Below are positions 1 to 9,846 of a DNA stretch of 38,134 bases, in pieces (within the stretch, counting starts at the first letter, position 1; every line of letters begins with the position of its first letter). Under the pieces are notes generated by a model that saw only the letters and a program-made list of their open reading frames with translations, made no database searches and was not told the DNA's origin. The position numbers and the translations under genes are program-made. Source of the DNA: Opitutales bacterium. Lineage in GTDB: Bacteria; Verrucomicrobiota; Verrucomicrobiia; Opitutales; UBA2987. The stretch covers positions 1 through 38,134 of the forward strand of contig JAJFLV010000161.1 of assembly GCA_021772535.1 (NCBI GenBank), given 5' to 3'.

Positions 1-1359
1 GCGCTTAACGGTGTCGTCCTGCTCCATCATATTGACAACGGTTTTACACGCATGGATGACGGTTCCGTGGTCCCTTCCGCCGAAGGATTCCCCGATTTCC
101 TGAAGACTGTGGTTGGTCATGTTTCGGCTTAAATACATGGCAATCTGCCTGGGAAAGGCAATGTTGCTGGGTCTCCTGCGAGTTGTCATGTCAGCCGGGC
201 GCAATTGGAAAAATTCGACCACTTTCTTTTTAATTTTTTCGATGCTGATCTGGTTTTGGACTTCTTCCTGAAAGGTGTAGTGGAGGAGCTTTTCAACGAT
301 TTCAATATTGAGCGGCTGATTCATCAAGGTACCGTAGCTGGCCACTTTGATGAGGGCCCCTTCCAGCCTGCGAACGTTGCTGGTAATGCGTTGAGCCAGA
401 AATTGCAAAATTTCATCGGAAATATTGAAGTTCATGGCACTCGCTTTTTTGCTCAAGATGGCTTGGCGAGTCTCCAGATCCGGGGCCTGGATATCGGTAA
501 CCATACCCCATTGAAAGCGTGAGAGAAGCCGGTTTTCCAGCTTGGAGATTTCGCTCGCGGGACGGTCGCTGGTCAGGCAAATCTGCCGCTGCACTTCGAA
601 CAAGTCATTAAAGGTGTGAAAGAACTCTTCCTGAATCCGCTCCTTGCCGGCCAGAAAATGGATATCGTCGATCAGCAACAGCTCAATATTGCGGTAAAAC
701 TTGCGGAAATTGATGATGGTATTTTCCTGAATCGCCCGGATAAATTCGTTGGTAAACTTTTCGCAGGAGACATAGACCACTCTGCTGTCGGGGTTCTGGT
801 CGAGGATGGTGTGAGCGATTGCCTGGAGCAGGTGGGTTTTGCCCAGGCCGGTATCGCCGTAAAGAAAGAGAGGATTGTAAGCCTTGGCGGGCGCCTTGGC
901 TACCGCCATGCTGGCAGCATGAGCGAGTTGATTGCCCGAACCGACAATGAAATTCTCAAAGGTATTGCGGGGATTGAGCAAGGGGGGGCGAGCTTTTTTC
1001 TTGCCTAGTTTGCTTGGCCTCCGATCATTGGAACCTGTTCCCTTGTTTCCAAGGTCCCTCCTTGTCGATGACGATAATTGACGGGTTTCTTCCTGCTGGC
1101 CGTGGTCCACCACTTTGAGGACGACCTCATAGGGTCTGTCGGCCACCAGATTTAATTTTTCCTCGATCAGGTCTATATAATTATCCTTGATCCAGATTTC
1201 GGCAAAATCGTTAGGAACCCCCAGGACCATGGTCCCGTCCACCGCCTCAAGGCAACAAAGGTCGGCAAACCAAGCATCGAACACATCACGTTGAAAGAGC
1301 GATTTGAATTCTTCTTTTACGTTGAACCAAAGGTTTTCTACGGTCGCTCGTTGTGTCAT
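1..1359 (-). CDS. dnaA: Chromosomal replication initiator protein DnaA (C-terminal end truncated by window edge)
   Basis: Own minus-strand translation from ATG at 1359: MTQRATVENLWFNVKEEFKSLFQRDVFDAWF...NTFENFIVGSGNQLAHAASMAVAKAPAKAYNPLFLYGDTGLGKTHLLQAIAH...LLIDDIHFLAGKERIQEEFFHTFN...GGRDHGTVIHACKTV. Walker A/B and domain IV GGRDHGTVIHA signature; 453 codons open to position 1. Confidence 0.97.
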   Translation of the reverse strand, partial: MTQRATVENLWFNVKEEFKSLFQRDVFDAWFADLCCLEAVDGTMVLGVPNDFAEIWIKDNYIDLIEEKLNLVADRPYEVVLKVVDHGQQEETRQLSSSTRRDLGNKGTGSNDRRPSKLGKKKARPPLLNPRNTFENFIVGSGNQLAHAASMAVAKAPAKAYNPLFLYGDTGLGKTHLLQAIAHTILDQNPDSRVVYVSCEKFTNEFIRAIQENTIINFRKFYRNIELLLIDDIHFLAGKERIQEEFFHTFNDLFEVQRQICLTSDRPASEISKLENRLLSRFQWGMVTDIQAPDLETRQAILSKKASAMNFNISDEILQFLAQRITSNVRRLEGALIKVASYGTLMNQPLNIEIVEKLLHYTFQEEVQNQISIEKIKKKVVEFFQLRPADMTTRRRPSNIAFPRQIAMYLSRNMTNHSLQEIGESFGGRDHGTVIHACKTVVNMMEQDDTVKR

Positions 1360-1918
1360 TTTGGCAAAAATTCATAAAATTATTCACATTGGGAAACTTT
1401 GGAACCAAACCGAAAATTAGCTTTTTTCAAACCATACAGGCAAGCTACGGTTATTCTCTTCGAAAGTTGGGGTCGCAATGGGAAAAATGTTATTGAAATA
1501 ATGGATTAAATTTATAATATATTAATGATCAAAGTCTTATGAAGATGGATGTCTTTCGTATTTTAAATCGGACATTTACCAAGGGCGCTATGTTAAATTC
1601 CCATCCCGGGCCGTCATCGACCAGCGGTTTATTTATAATTTGTAAAGATACCTTGTTTTCAAGTTCAACTTTTTAACAACTTGTTCACACCACCTCTGCT
1701 GATAACTTTTGACAGAAAAAACTTGCTTTTGAAAATAGGATTGAAGCGATCACGTAAGAACTTAACCACAAGGCATTCCAGTAAAAATCCGGTTGGGGAA
1801 TTATGTTTTCGGCAGGACGAGATACTTATTTTTCCACTACTTTTCCCGACTTGGCAACCCCGGATTTCAAGTTTTACAATTTTTTTTGGAGATATTTTTC
1901 GAGCAAGGAAAAGTCTGC
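1360..1918. other. Candidate origin of replication / dnaA upstream region (AT-rich, DnaA-box-like 9-mers)
   Basis: Non-coding AT-rich region upstream of dnaA. Perfect TTATNCACA box TTATTCACA at 1380-1388; one-mismatch boxes TTGTTCACA at 1681-1689 and TTAACCACA at 1762-1770; AT-rich stretch around 1490-1535 (ttattgaaataatggattaaatttataatatattaatg). Confidence 0.5.
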
Positions 1919-2878
1919 TTATTTACCGGTCATGTAAGAAATCAGGCGTTCGTTAAACTCCTGTGCAGAATCATGGCCGTGAGCGCGCAAGGCTTGCTCC
2001 ATGGTGGCCACTTCCACCAGACGGGCCAGGTCGCGTCCCGGGCGAACCGGCAGTTCAATGTGCGGAACCTTAATACCGAGAATCTCGAAATCATCACGCT
2101 CCAAACCAGTTCGATCCTCTTCCATCCCAGGGGCCCAATCGGTGAAAGTCACCACCAAGTCCACACGTTTTTCCAGACGCAGGGAGCGGATGCCGAATAA
2201 TTCAGCCACATTGATGATACCAAGCCCCCTGCACTCCATATAACCCCGGTTCAGCTCTGCACTGGTGGCCATCAACTCGCGCTCATTTAACAGGCGCACT
2301 GGAACAACATCGTCGGCCACCAAACTGTGGCCATGTTCAATTAGCGCCAGGGCACACTCACTTTTTCCGATGCCGCTGCCTCCGCGAATGAGAACGCCAA
2401 CTCCCCTTACATCCATCATCGTTCCCTGGACGGTGATGCGGGGGGCAAATTTTTCTTCCAGAAGGATAACGGCAGTAGTGAGGAAATCGCGAGAAGTCAA
2501 AGGGCTGCGCATGAGGGGAATGTTGTGCTTCCCGGCGATTTCCTGCATAGGTTTGGTCGGCATCAAATTCCGCGAGACAATAATACAGGGAATGCGGCAA
2601 TCGGCCACTTCTTTGAGTACCTGGTATTGTTTTTTTTCACTGAGGTCTCGCAGATAGCCCATTTCACCAGCGCCGAACAACTGTATCCTTTTAGCGGCAA
2701 AGTATTTGTGATATCCGGTCAAAACCAGGGAAGGCCGGTTAACGCTTTTGTCGCGAATGTGACCGGTCATTCCTTTTTTCCCGGTCATAAGCCGCAATTT
2801 AAGGACGTCCTTGAAGGAATCGAAAAACTCCTGGACCGTTATGCTATCGATATACTTGGGGAAAGGTTTTTGAGGCAT
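1919..2878 (-). CDS. hprK: HPr kinase/phosphorylase
   Basis: P-loop [25 protein letters not shown] and [16 protein letters not shown] signature. Start taken at MPQKPFPK (2878) rather than the longer ORF start at 2986, which would overlap lptB. Confidence 0.93.
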   Translation of the reverse strand: MPQKPFPKYIDSITVQEFFDSFKDVLKLRLMTGKKGMTGHIRDKSVNRPSLVLTGYHKYFAAKRIQLFGAGEMGYLRDLSEKKQYQVLKEVADCRIPCIIVSRNLMPTKPMQEIAGKHNIPLMRSPLTSRDFLTTAVILLEEKFAPRITVQGTMMDVRGVGVLIRGGSGIGKSECALALIEHGHSLVADDVVPVRLLNERELMATSAELNRGYMECRGLGIINVAELFGIRSLRLEKRVDLVVTFTDWAPGMEEDRTGLERDDFEILGIKVPHIELPVRPGRDLARLVEVATMEQALRAHGHDSAQEFNERLISYMTGK

Positions 2879-2891
2879 GGAATGTAGCAGA

Positions 2892-3632
2892 CTAAAGATT
2901 GAATTTTTCGCCCAGATAGAGGTGGCGGCTCTGCGCATCGTTAAGTAAAAATTCGCTCGACCCCTGACAAAGCACGCGTCCTTCATGCATCAGGTAGGCC
3001 CGATCCACAATTTCCAGTATTTCACGAACACTGTGGTCGGTGATAAGGACGCCGATGCCTTTTTTTGAGAGGGCTCCAATAATAGACTGAACTTCGTTCA
3101 CACTGATCGGGTCGATATTGGCAAAAGGCTCATCCATAAGGAGAAAGCGGGGGCGGGCAACGAGCGCGCGCGATATTTCCAGGCGGCGCTGTTCCCCACC
3201 ACTCAAGGTATAAGCTTTTTGCCTGGCCAAGGGTATCAGGTTGAGTTCAGCCAGATGCCGCTCCACCGTCTCGGCCCGCTCTTTACGATTCAAGGGGAGG
3301 GTTTCGACCACTGCGCGGATGTTTTCCTCGACGGTTAATTTGGCAAATACGGAATGTTCCTGAGGCAGATAGCCAATACCCAGGCGAGCCCTCTTGTACA
3401 TGGGCGTCCGAGTTATGTTCTGCTCATCCAGTCGGACCATTCCACCGGTGGATTCAAGCAAACCGACAATAATATAGAATGATGTGGTCTTGCCGGCTCC
3501 GTTCGGTCCCAGCAGGCCGACCACCTCGCCGCTCTTCACTTCCAGGTCGACCTTGTTGAGAACACGCCGCCTGCCAAAGTCCTTAATCAGGCCTTCGGCG
3601 CGAATGATTGAACTGCCGTTTTCCTTCATCAA
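2892..3632 (-). CDS. lptB: LPS export ABC transporter ATP-binding protein LptB
   Basis: [22 protein letters not shown] Walker [17 protein letters not shown] signature, [15 protein letters not shown]; followed by lptA- and lptC-like genes. Confidence 0.95.
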   Translation of the reverse strand: MMKENGSSIIRAEGLIKDFGRRRVLNKVDLEVKSGEVVGLLGPNGAGKTTSFYIIVGLLESTGGMVRLDEQNITRTPMYKRARLGIGYLPQEHSVFAKLTVEENIRAVVETLPLNRKERAETVERHLAELNLIPLARQKAYTLSGGEQRRLEISRALVARPRFLLMDEPFANIDPISVNEVQSIIGALSKKGIGVLITDHSVREILEIVDRAYLMHEGRVLCQGSSEFLLNDAQSRHLYLGEKFNL

Positions 3633-3648
3633 TCCCTAATTGAAACAA

Positions 3649-4308
3649 TCACAAATCCGGTCCACCAAGGGTATCCTTGCCTTCCTCCGCTTCACCTTCA
3701 TTTTCCTCTTCATCACCCGCGCCCTCACTCTCACTTTCATCAAATCCAAGATCGGGCAGAGAGCCGCCGCCCAGAGTTATGGTGGGCCGTTCTCTTTCCT
3801 CTGTTTGCATATCGGGATTGGGCGTCACTGTAACCTGGCGTTCGCCCCGGTTCAAAACAATTTGCCAACCGGTTACCTCAGTTTCCCCGTCAACCACTCG
3901 CGGGGATTCACTCAATACTACCTTGCCTTCCTTGGGCAGAACTACCGCCCGACCGGCGTAGGCTTCGCGACCGGCCTGAAAAATTTCCACTTTGCCAATG
4001 GCCACAATACTTTCAATGGCGCCGATCTCCCCAATTGTCGCATCGGGATCGTCCACCTTATTTTCGCGTAGGGCGACCACCTCCAGGCAATCGCTTTTGA
4101 CGATCAGATTGGTTGCCTCCACCTGGACATTTTTTTCAAAATAAAAATAATTTTTCTCCTCCGTACTCTTCATCTGTAGGTGGTCGCTCACGATGACCGT
4201 GAATTCCTCCGGTTGGTCGGAACCATCAGCCAAGTACCCTTGGAAAGCGATAAACCAAATCGATCCGGCCAAAGCGAAAAGGGGAAGGTTCAGAAAATTC
4301 CTTTTCAC
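3649..4308 (-). CDS. lptA: LptA/OstA-like periplasmic LPS transport protein
   Basis: Signal-like N-terminus; OstA-type repeats (SDHLQMKSTEEKNYFYFEKNVQVEATNLIVKSDCLEVV...AGRAVVLPKEGKVVLSESPRVVDGETEVTGWQIVLNRGERQVTV); ATGA overlap with the lptC-like gene. Confidence 0.8.
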   Translation of the reverse strand: MKRNFLNLPLFALAGSIWFIAFQGYLADGSDQPEEFTVIVSDHLQMKSTEEKNYFYFEKNVQVEATNLIVKSDCLEVVALRENKVDDPDATIGEIGAIESIVAIGKVEIFQAGREAYAGRAVVLPKEGKVVLSESPRVVDGETEVTGWQIVLNRGERQVTVTPNPDMQTEERERPTITLGGGSLPDLGFDESESEGAGDEEENEGEAEEGKDTLGGPDL

Positions 4309-4829
4309 TTTAAAATTCCCGCCAGACGTTGCTGAAAAGAAACCTGGACATTTTTGTTCACCTTTACAGTTCGGGTTTTACCCTCCCATTGCCAGTTTTC
4401 ACCGTCGATCTGAAACTGATTGCCGGTGATTTTAATTTTCGACTTCCCCTCAGCCCGGCTTTGCTGAACCAACATGGTAGCTGACGGGCTTTCTATTGTG
4501 GTATGCACCTGCAATTCCTCATCTCCAGAGTAAAGCCGCAGACTCAAATCCACAACATCGATTCTTTCCTCATTGATGTATCGTCCCTCACGACCATGCA
4601 GCTCCCATATTTTATAACCATTCTGACCAAACATGGGGAGTTTGAAATCAAGAACCGGCGCATCGGGTGTCAGGCGACCCTCCAGCAAATGAGGGAAAAA
4701 CGGTAGTTGCGGAAGAATAATCATTAGTGCTGAAATAAAGACAAAACCGGTTTTGAGACAAAAACCATGGCCAGAACGGTCGCAAAGATCGTTCAAAACC
4801 GGGAAAATGTCTCCGTTTCCTTTTGCCAT
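4305..4829 (-). CDS. lptC: LptC-like LPS export protein
   Basis: One N-terminal TM and beta-rich domain (PMFGQNGYKIWELHGREGRYINEERIDVVDLSLRLYSGDE...); position directly before lptA-lptB. Confidence 0.7.
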   Translation of the reverse strand: MAKGNGDIFPVLNDLCDRSGHGFCLKTGFVFISALMIILPQLPFFPHLLEGRLTPDAPVLDFKLPMFGQNGYKIWELHGREGRYINEERIDVVDLSLRLYSGDEELQVHTTIESPSATMLVQQSRAEGKSKIKITGNQFQIDGENWQWEGKTRTVKVNKNVQVSFQQRLAGILK

Positions 4830-4886
4830 GCACTCATCCTAAATAATTCAGGGATAGAGATTCAATTAATAAAAAATAATTTGGCC

Positions 4887-6533
4887 CTATCCCGGCAACA
4901 AGACCAAAAAGAGAAGCAGCCCTACTCCGTAAAGGAAAAGCAAGCAGTAAAAAGGCCGCCAATTGCGGCGAAACTGATTGAAGCGCCCTCCGCCATTAGG
5001 CCGGATTCTAAAAAGAGTGTTTTCCAGTCTTTCCGCGGCAGGGGCAGGGAAAAGCATGCTGAGGAGATACCCTAAAACAAAGGCTGTCGCAAAACCGGTC
5101 ACGTTCCACCACAGCCAGGAGACATCGGGCTGGAATCTCCAGAGATAAAGATTGCAGAGTATACCGGCAATCAGTCCACCTACCACACCGGGGCCATTGG
5201 TTCGCCTGCTGAGCACACCCATGACGAAGAGCGCCAGGGTGGGACCGTAGAGGAGAGAGCCGATTTTATTAATTGATTCGACCACAGTTTCCGAGATGCC
5301 ACCGACAATAAAAGCAAAGGAAAGACAAACAATACCCCAGAATACCGTCAGCATCTTGCTGAATGCCAGTTCCTGCCGCTCGGTAATCTCACTCTTCAAA
5401 AATCTTGGCAAAATATCCTGCATGGAGGCAGCGCTAAGGGAGTTGAGGGCTGAATCGAGGGAAGACATGGCCGCCGCGAACAAACCCACCACGACCAGCC
5501 CGATGAGTCCATGAGGAAAATTTTGCGATACAAAAACGGGAACTGCCAGGTTGAAGTTTGGTTCTGCAACGGTCTGCCCGCCGGTAGTGGTTTCAGAGAG
5601 GGGAAGTGAGTTTAAGAATTCCGGATGCGCCACAGCAAAGGCTCCAATACAAAGTCCGAGCAGGCAATAGGAGAGAATAAGGGGGAAACGCAGCATTCCG
5701 CCCAGGAAGAGGGCCATGTTGGTGTCGTCAACATTCCGGGTGGCCAATTCCCGCTGGGCCTGAGTCTGGTCGCATCCGTAATAGGAAATGGAGAGAAAAA
5801 TAACCCCGAAAAAGGAAGGAAGAAAAGCGTATGTTCGGCCATCTCCAAAGCCATGACCGGAGAGATCGAGCCCTTTCAACCGGCTGCGGTCGAAAAGCTC
5901 AAGAACCTCCCCCACCCCTCCGACCTTGTTCAAAGCAACGGTGATGGCCAAGAAAACGGAACCGAATATAATGATTATCTGGATAACGTCCGACCAAATG
6001 ACCGCCTTCATTCCCCCAATGGTGTCGTAAACGATGGTTATAATTCCCAAAAGAAGGACCGCCACCCAAAACGGCACGTTGAGGATGTGCTGCAAAACGA
6101 GCGAAATTCCATAAATGGTCACACCCGTAGCCAAAGCCCGCACGATTTGGAAAAGCAGGCTGGCCAGAGTTCTCGTGCCAATACCGAATCTGGTTTCCAG
6201 GTAGCCGTAAATAGACACCAGGTTGAGACTCCTGAAAACGGGAAACAGGAATACCATAAGGAAAATCATGGCAAATGGCAGGGCAACTTCTCCCTGTAGC
6301 CAGACCAATCCTCCGTAAGCGGTAAACCCCACAAATGCCGGAATTCCCAACATGCTGTTGGTCGAGGATTGCGTGGCCATGGTGGACAACGCGATAGGCA
6401 GCGGTCCGGCGGTGTTGCCTCCAAGATAATAATCCCGCTGGGATTTCTGGCCGCGTCGAAGATAAAAGCTCAGGCCCACCATCCCTACCATATAGGCGAT
6501 AATCACCCCCCAATCCAAACCATCCAGCGCCAT
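4887..6533 (-). CDS. Sodium:solute symporter (SSS family)
   Basis: Multi-TM protein with SSS features: YYLGGNTAGPLPIALSTMATQSSTNSMLGIPAFVGF, YDTIGGMKAVIWSDVIQ, AAAMSSLDSALNSLSAAS. Confidence 0.92.
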   Translation of the reverse strand: MALDGLDWGVIIAYMVGMVGLSFYLRRGQKSQRDYYLGGNTAGPLPIALSTMATQSSTNSMLGIPAFVGFTAYGGLVWLQGEVALPFAMIFLMVFLFPVFRSLNLVSIYGYLETRFGIGTRTLASLLFQIVRALATGVTIYGISLVLQHILNVPFWVAVLLLGIITIVYDTIGGMKAVIWSDVIQIIIIFGSVFLAITVALNKVGGVGEVLELFDRSRLKGLDLSGHGFGDGRTYAFLPSFFGVIFLSISYYGCDQTQAQRELATRNVDDTNMALFLGGMLRFPLILSYCLLGLCIGAFAVAHPEFLNSLPLSETTTGGQTVAEPNFNLAVPVFVSQNFPHGLIGLVVVGLFAAAMSSLDSALNSLSAASMQDILPRFLKSEITERQELAFSKMLTVFWGIVCLSFAFIVGGISETVVESINKIGSLLYGPTLALFVMGVLSRRTNGPGVVGGLIAGILCNLYLWRFQPDVSWLWWNVTGFATAFVLGYLLSMLFPAPAAERLENTLFRIRPNGGGRFNQFRRNWRPFYCLLFLYGVGLLLFLVLLPG

Positions 6534-6695
6534 ATTCGGTTAATGAAAGATTATCAGCGGCTCATCAACATTGTTTTCGCAAAGGTCATTGCTGAACAAG
6601 GTTCAAGGCGGATTCGGCGCCGAAATAGACGACACCATCCCAACCAATGCACCTTGCGTAATCAAAGTACATCTAGTGGAGGCAACAGGCATCGC

Positions 6696-7634
6696 TCAAA
6701 GGCTGACCATGCGGGCTGGACCTTCCCGTGGGTCCACATAGGGTTCGCTCTTGCCGTCGATTCTCGCAACAAGGAACTCACCGGCCTTGACTGGATCATA
6801 CTGGCAAGGATTCTCCTCGGTGACACAACTCGGGATACATTCAATGACCGTTTCGGGATTCGGATTGGCGAAAAATGGAATCGAAAACCGGTCCTGGGTA
6901 GAGGATCCGATGACACGATGCGGGGTCGATTTGTACCGATTGTTGGTCCAACGGGCGAGCATGTCCCCAAGGTTGATGACCAAACTCTTCGGTGGTGTCA
7001 CGACCGGGGTCCAATCGCCCCCCAGTGGCTTCACCTCCAGGCCGGGAACACCATCGGTGGCAAGCAGTGTGATGGCTCCATAATCCGTGTGGGGCTTGGT
7101 CCCAACGGGCAAAGACCCGTCGGCATTCAGTGGCGCTACCAGATAATGCAAAAAGCGCAAACGGCATTGCGGACTTGCCATGTATTGAGCAAAGAAACCC
7201 GGTTCGAGCTCAAGGGCGATGGCGATCGCGCGCAGGGTTATTGCCGCGACATCGAGGATGCCCCTTTGGTAGGCCCTGACAGCCGCGTTGAACCCTGGAA
7301 GATCCGGCAGCGGCCACTCGTCGCCGAGCCCGATGTCGATAAACTCCGTCCCCTCTCCGACGCGGGATCTGTCGATCGCGAGGGATTTGTGGGGGACATA
7401 TCCGTAACGTTCAGACTTCGGAAACGCTTCTTTCTCTGCCTGTGGAAGCGCGAAAAAGGTATGTGCTGCCTGAAATACGCCTTCGAGCTGCTCATCAAGG
7501 CCGTGCCCGACAACAACAAGAAATCCACTCCTGGTGGAAGCGTGATGGATGGATTCGATGCAAGCTCTTGCTTCTGGACTTTCAGGTTCAGTACGAAGTG
7601 GGGAAATATCAATTAGAGGAGGAGAAGTTGTCAT
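6696..7634 (-). CDS. 2-oxoglutarate-Fe(II) oxygenase, isopenicillin N synthase-like
   Basis: HTDYGAITLLATDGVPGLEV (HxD), PHRVIGSSTQDRFSIPFFANPN (distal His and Arg) typical of IPNS-like dioxygenases. Confidence 0.9.
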   Translation of the reverse strand: MTTSPPLIDISPLRTEPESPEARACIESIHHASTRSGFLVVVGHGLDEQLEGVFQAAHTFFALPQAEKEAFPKSERYGYVPHKSLAIDRSRVGEGTEFIDIGLGDEWPLPDLPGFNAAVRAYQRGILDVAAITLRAIAIALELEPGFFAQYMASPQCRLRFLHYLVAPLNADGSLPVGTKPHTDYGAITLLATDGVPGLEVKPLGGDWTPVVTPPKSLVINLGDMLARWTNNRYKSTPHRVIGSSTQDRFSIPFFANPNPETVIECIPSCVTEENPCQYDPVKAGEFLVARIDGKSEPYVDPREGPARMVSL

Positions 7635-7843
7635 ATGCCTTTCTTACCAAGGGATAAGGATTTGCTTTCTGGGTTTAGGGGTTTTGGTTTGAATTGAGGA
7701 AATATCGGGGTAAAGAACCATCTGGAATAGAACAGGTCAGCTTGCTTGAATGGGAGTTTATGGAAGGCAAAAAAGTATTTTCAAACGGAAAATTCGATCT
7801 TGGTAATATAAGTGTAGAATTAATTATAAAAATTTTGCACCAG

Positions 7844-9073
7844 CTATTCCTTTTCCAGCAAATCACAGAATTGGGGAAAGAGAATTTGATTGGCGAACTC
7901 GGTTTGGATGGCTGATTTACCGCGTTGTCCGAATTGGGACAGCTGGGCAGGGTCCATTTCCAGGCACTTGTTCAGTATTGAAACGAAACCGGTAATGTCG
8001 GAATGGTGGACCTGCCATCCGCATTGGCGCCTTTCCAGAATATCGGTAATATGGCTGGGACTGGGGCCGAGGTAGAGGAAGGGTTTACCCAGGGCCATGG
8101 CGCCATAAAATTTACAGGGATGATTGCAGCCGACCATATCTTCGCCCAAAGCCACCAGATGCAAATCAGCGGCGGACAATGAATATTTGATCTGATCCAG
8201 GGGTTGGTAAGGCAGAGAAACGACATTGGCCGGGTTGTGGTGAAGGATGAATTCGTCGATTTCTTTTTTCCCGTTTCCCCCGCCGATAAAGAAAAATACT
8301 ACTTCCGGCTTATCGAGGATAAGTTGAGATGCTTTCAGGACAGTGGTCAATGGGTGGCAGGAGCTGTGGTTTCCACTGTACATGACGACAAATTTACCCT
8401 CCAACCGGTATTTTTCTATAAAAGGATTTTCACTGGCCGAAACGGCAATTAAATGCTCATTCAGCGGCCAAGGCGGGATGATTGATAATCGCCCCTTCGG
8501 TCGAATTTTTCGCGTCAGCCTTTCCCTCATAAACCGGTCAAGCGCGATTATATCGTCGGCATTGGATAAAATCCGGCGGTTCAACCAGTCAAAACCCTTC
8601 ACCGGAAAGCTATTGGGCTTGAACAAACCCATTTCCACGGCCTGGTCCGGATTAAGGTCCAAGACCCACCATTTGATTGAGACCGATCGAAAAATTCTCA
8701 ATAAAAGCGCTGCCACACACCCCATGGGAGGTGAGGTGGTTGCCAGGATGCTTTTCAAATCTTTTAAGAAAAGTCCCCCCAGAAAGCATTGCAAAAGAAA
8801 CATAAACTGTCCGAGCAGACGTATGGGGATGCTCCTCTTGCCAAAGGAGGAGAAAGGGAACCGCCGAACTTCCACACCGTCGAGAATTTCCTGAGGGAAA
8901 AATTTTTGCTCCGGATTGTCATAACCGCGATTGGCCGTGTAAACCTTTACCCGCCAGCCTCTCTTCACCATTTCGGCAGCAACCCCAGCAATATACTGGC
9001 CGACAGCCGACGGATCGGGCAAATAGACCTGAGTAATTAAAAGAATGGTCTTGCGGGTTTTTTCGCTCATCAA
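7844..9073 (-). CDS. Glycosyltransferase, GT4-like
   Basis: TQVYLPDPSAVGQYIAGVAAEMVKRGWRVKVYTANRGYDNPEQKF N-terminus; FVVMYSGNHSSCHPL and VFFFIGGGNGKKEIDEFI segments of WbuB-type family 4 transferases. Confidence 0.85.
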   Translation of the reverse strand: MMSEKTRKTILLITQVYLPDPSAVGQYIAGVAAEMVKRGWRVKVYTANRGYDNPEQKFFPQEILDGVEVRRFPFSSFGKRSIPIRLLGQFMFLLQCFLGGLFLKDLKSILATTSPPMGCVAALLLRIFRSVSIKWWVLDLNPDQAVEMGLFKPNSFPVKGFDWLNRRILSNADDIIALDRFMRERLTRKIRPKGRLSIIPPWPLNEHLIAVSASENPFIEKYRLEGKFVVMYSGNHSSCHPLTTVLKASQLILDKPEVVFFFIGGGNGKKEIDEFILHHNPANVVSLPYQPLDQIKYSLSAADLHLVALGEDMVGCNHPCKFYGAMALGKPFLYLGPSPSHITDILERRQCGWQVHHSDITGFVSILNKCLEMDPAQLSQFGQRGKSAIQTEFANQILFPQFCDLLEKE

Positions 9074-9287
9074 TTTACCGACTCCTCATTTAATGGTGTC
9101 GAAAGGTTGGAAGGTTGAATATTTGAAGTGCTTTGAGCAAACCGAAATCCTCAAATTTACCATCCAAAGAGGGGCAAATAAAATATTGGACGAATGGGTA
9201 GATAATCTTTAATCTTGCCTCCTTTTTCAAATTAATGAGTTAAAAAGAGCTATTTAAAGCTGTCACAAAGACATAGAAAATTGCTGA

Positions 9288-9770
9288 ATGGACCGCCTCC
9301 ATTCATATTGGAGAATGGAGTATGTCAAAGCCCCCAAAAAAGCGGAGGGTTATGACAATCTTTTCTCAAATCTGCATCAAACTGATAATGACAAAGACGC
9401 TCTCATTCTTTTGCGAAGTTCGTCCAATTACCTGGTCCTTAACAAGTTTCCCTACAATCCTGGGCATTTACTGGCCGTCCCTTACCGGGAGGTGGCCGAT
9501 TTGGAGGATTTAAGCGAGGAGGAGAGCAGCGACCTCATGGCCACTATCACCAAAGGCAAACAAATCGTGCAGCGGGCCTTCCAGCCCGACGGTTTTAATA
9601 TCGGCTTCAATTTCGGTCAGGCAGCCGGAGCTGGAATCCCCCGCCATTTGCATTGTCATATCGTTCCGCGATGGGAGGGGGACACCAACTTCATGCCCGT
9701 AATCGGACAGACGCGCGTCCTTCCCCAGGCGTTGGAGGAAACTTGGGAAATCTTAAAAAAACATTGCTGA
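9288..9770 (+). CDS. HIT family protein (AP4A phosphorylase-like)
   Basis: LNKFPYNPGHLLAVPYREV and histidine triad GIPRHLHCHIVPRWEGDTNFMPV. Confidence 0.93.
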   Translation: MDRLHSYWRMEYVKAPKKAEGYDNLFSNLHQTDNDKDALILLRSSSNYLVLNKFPYNPGHLLAVPYREVADLEDLSEEESSDLMATITKGKQIVQRAFQPDGFNIGFNFGQAAGAGIPRHLHCHIVPRWEGDTNFMPVIGQTRVLPQALEETWEILKKHC

Positions 9771-9846
9771 GGACTCAGTCCATTTAAAGAACGCCGCCCG
9801 CCCGCTTCAATTTGGAAGAGACGGACGGCTCCCTCTATTTGAAACG

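Noticed and set aside
1681-2200. Plus-strand ORFs 1681..1956 and 1793..2200
   Set aside because: Overlap the candidate origin and hprK antisense; no protein-like features.
5625-6299. 224-aa plus-strand ORF antisense to the symporter
   Set aside because: Hydrophilic mirror of a membrane protein gene, with no recognisable family.
6369-7616. 415-aa plus-strand ORF (MRGHGGQRDRQRSGG...)
   Set aside because: Antisense to the well-supported IPNS-like oxygenase and the symporter end; composition is unlike a real protein and no motif is recognisable.
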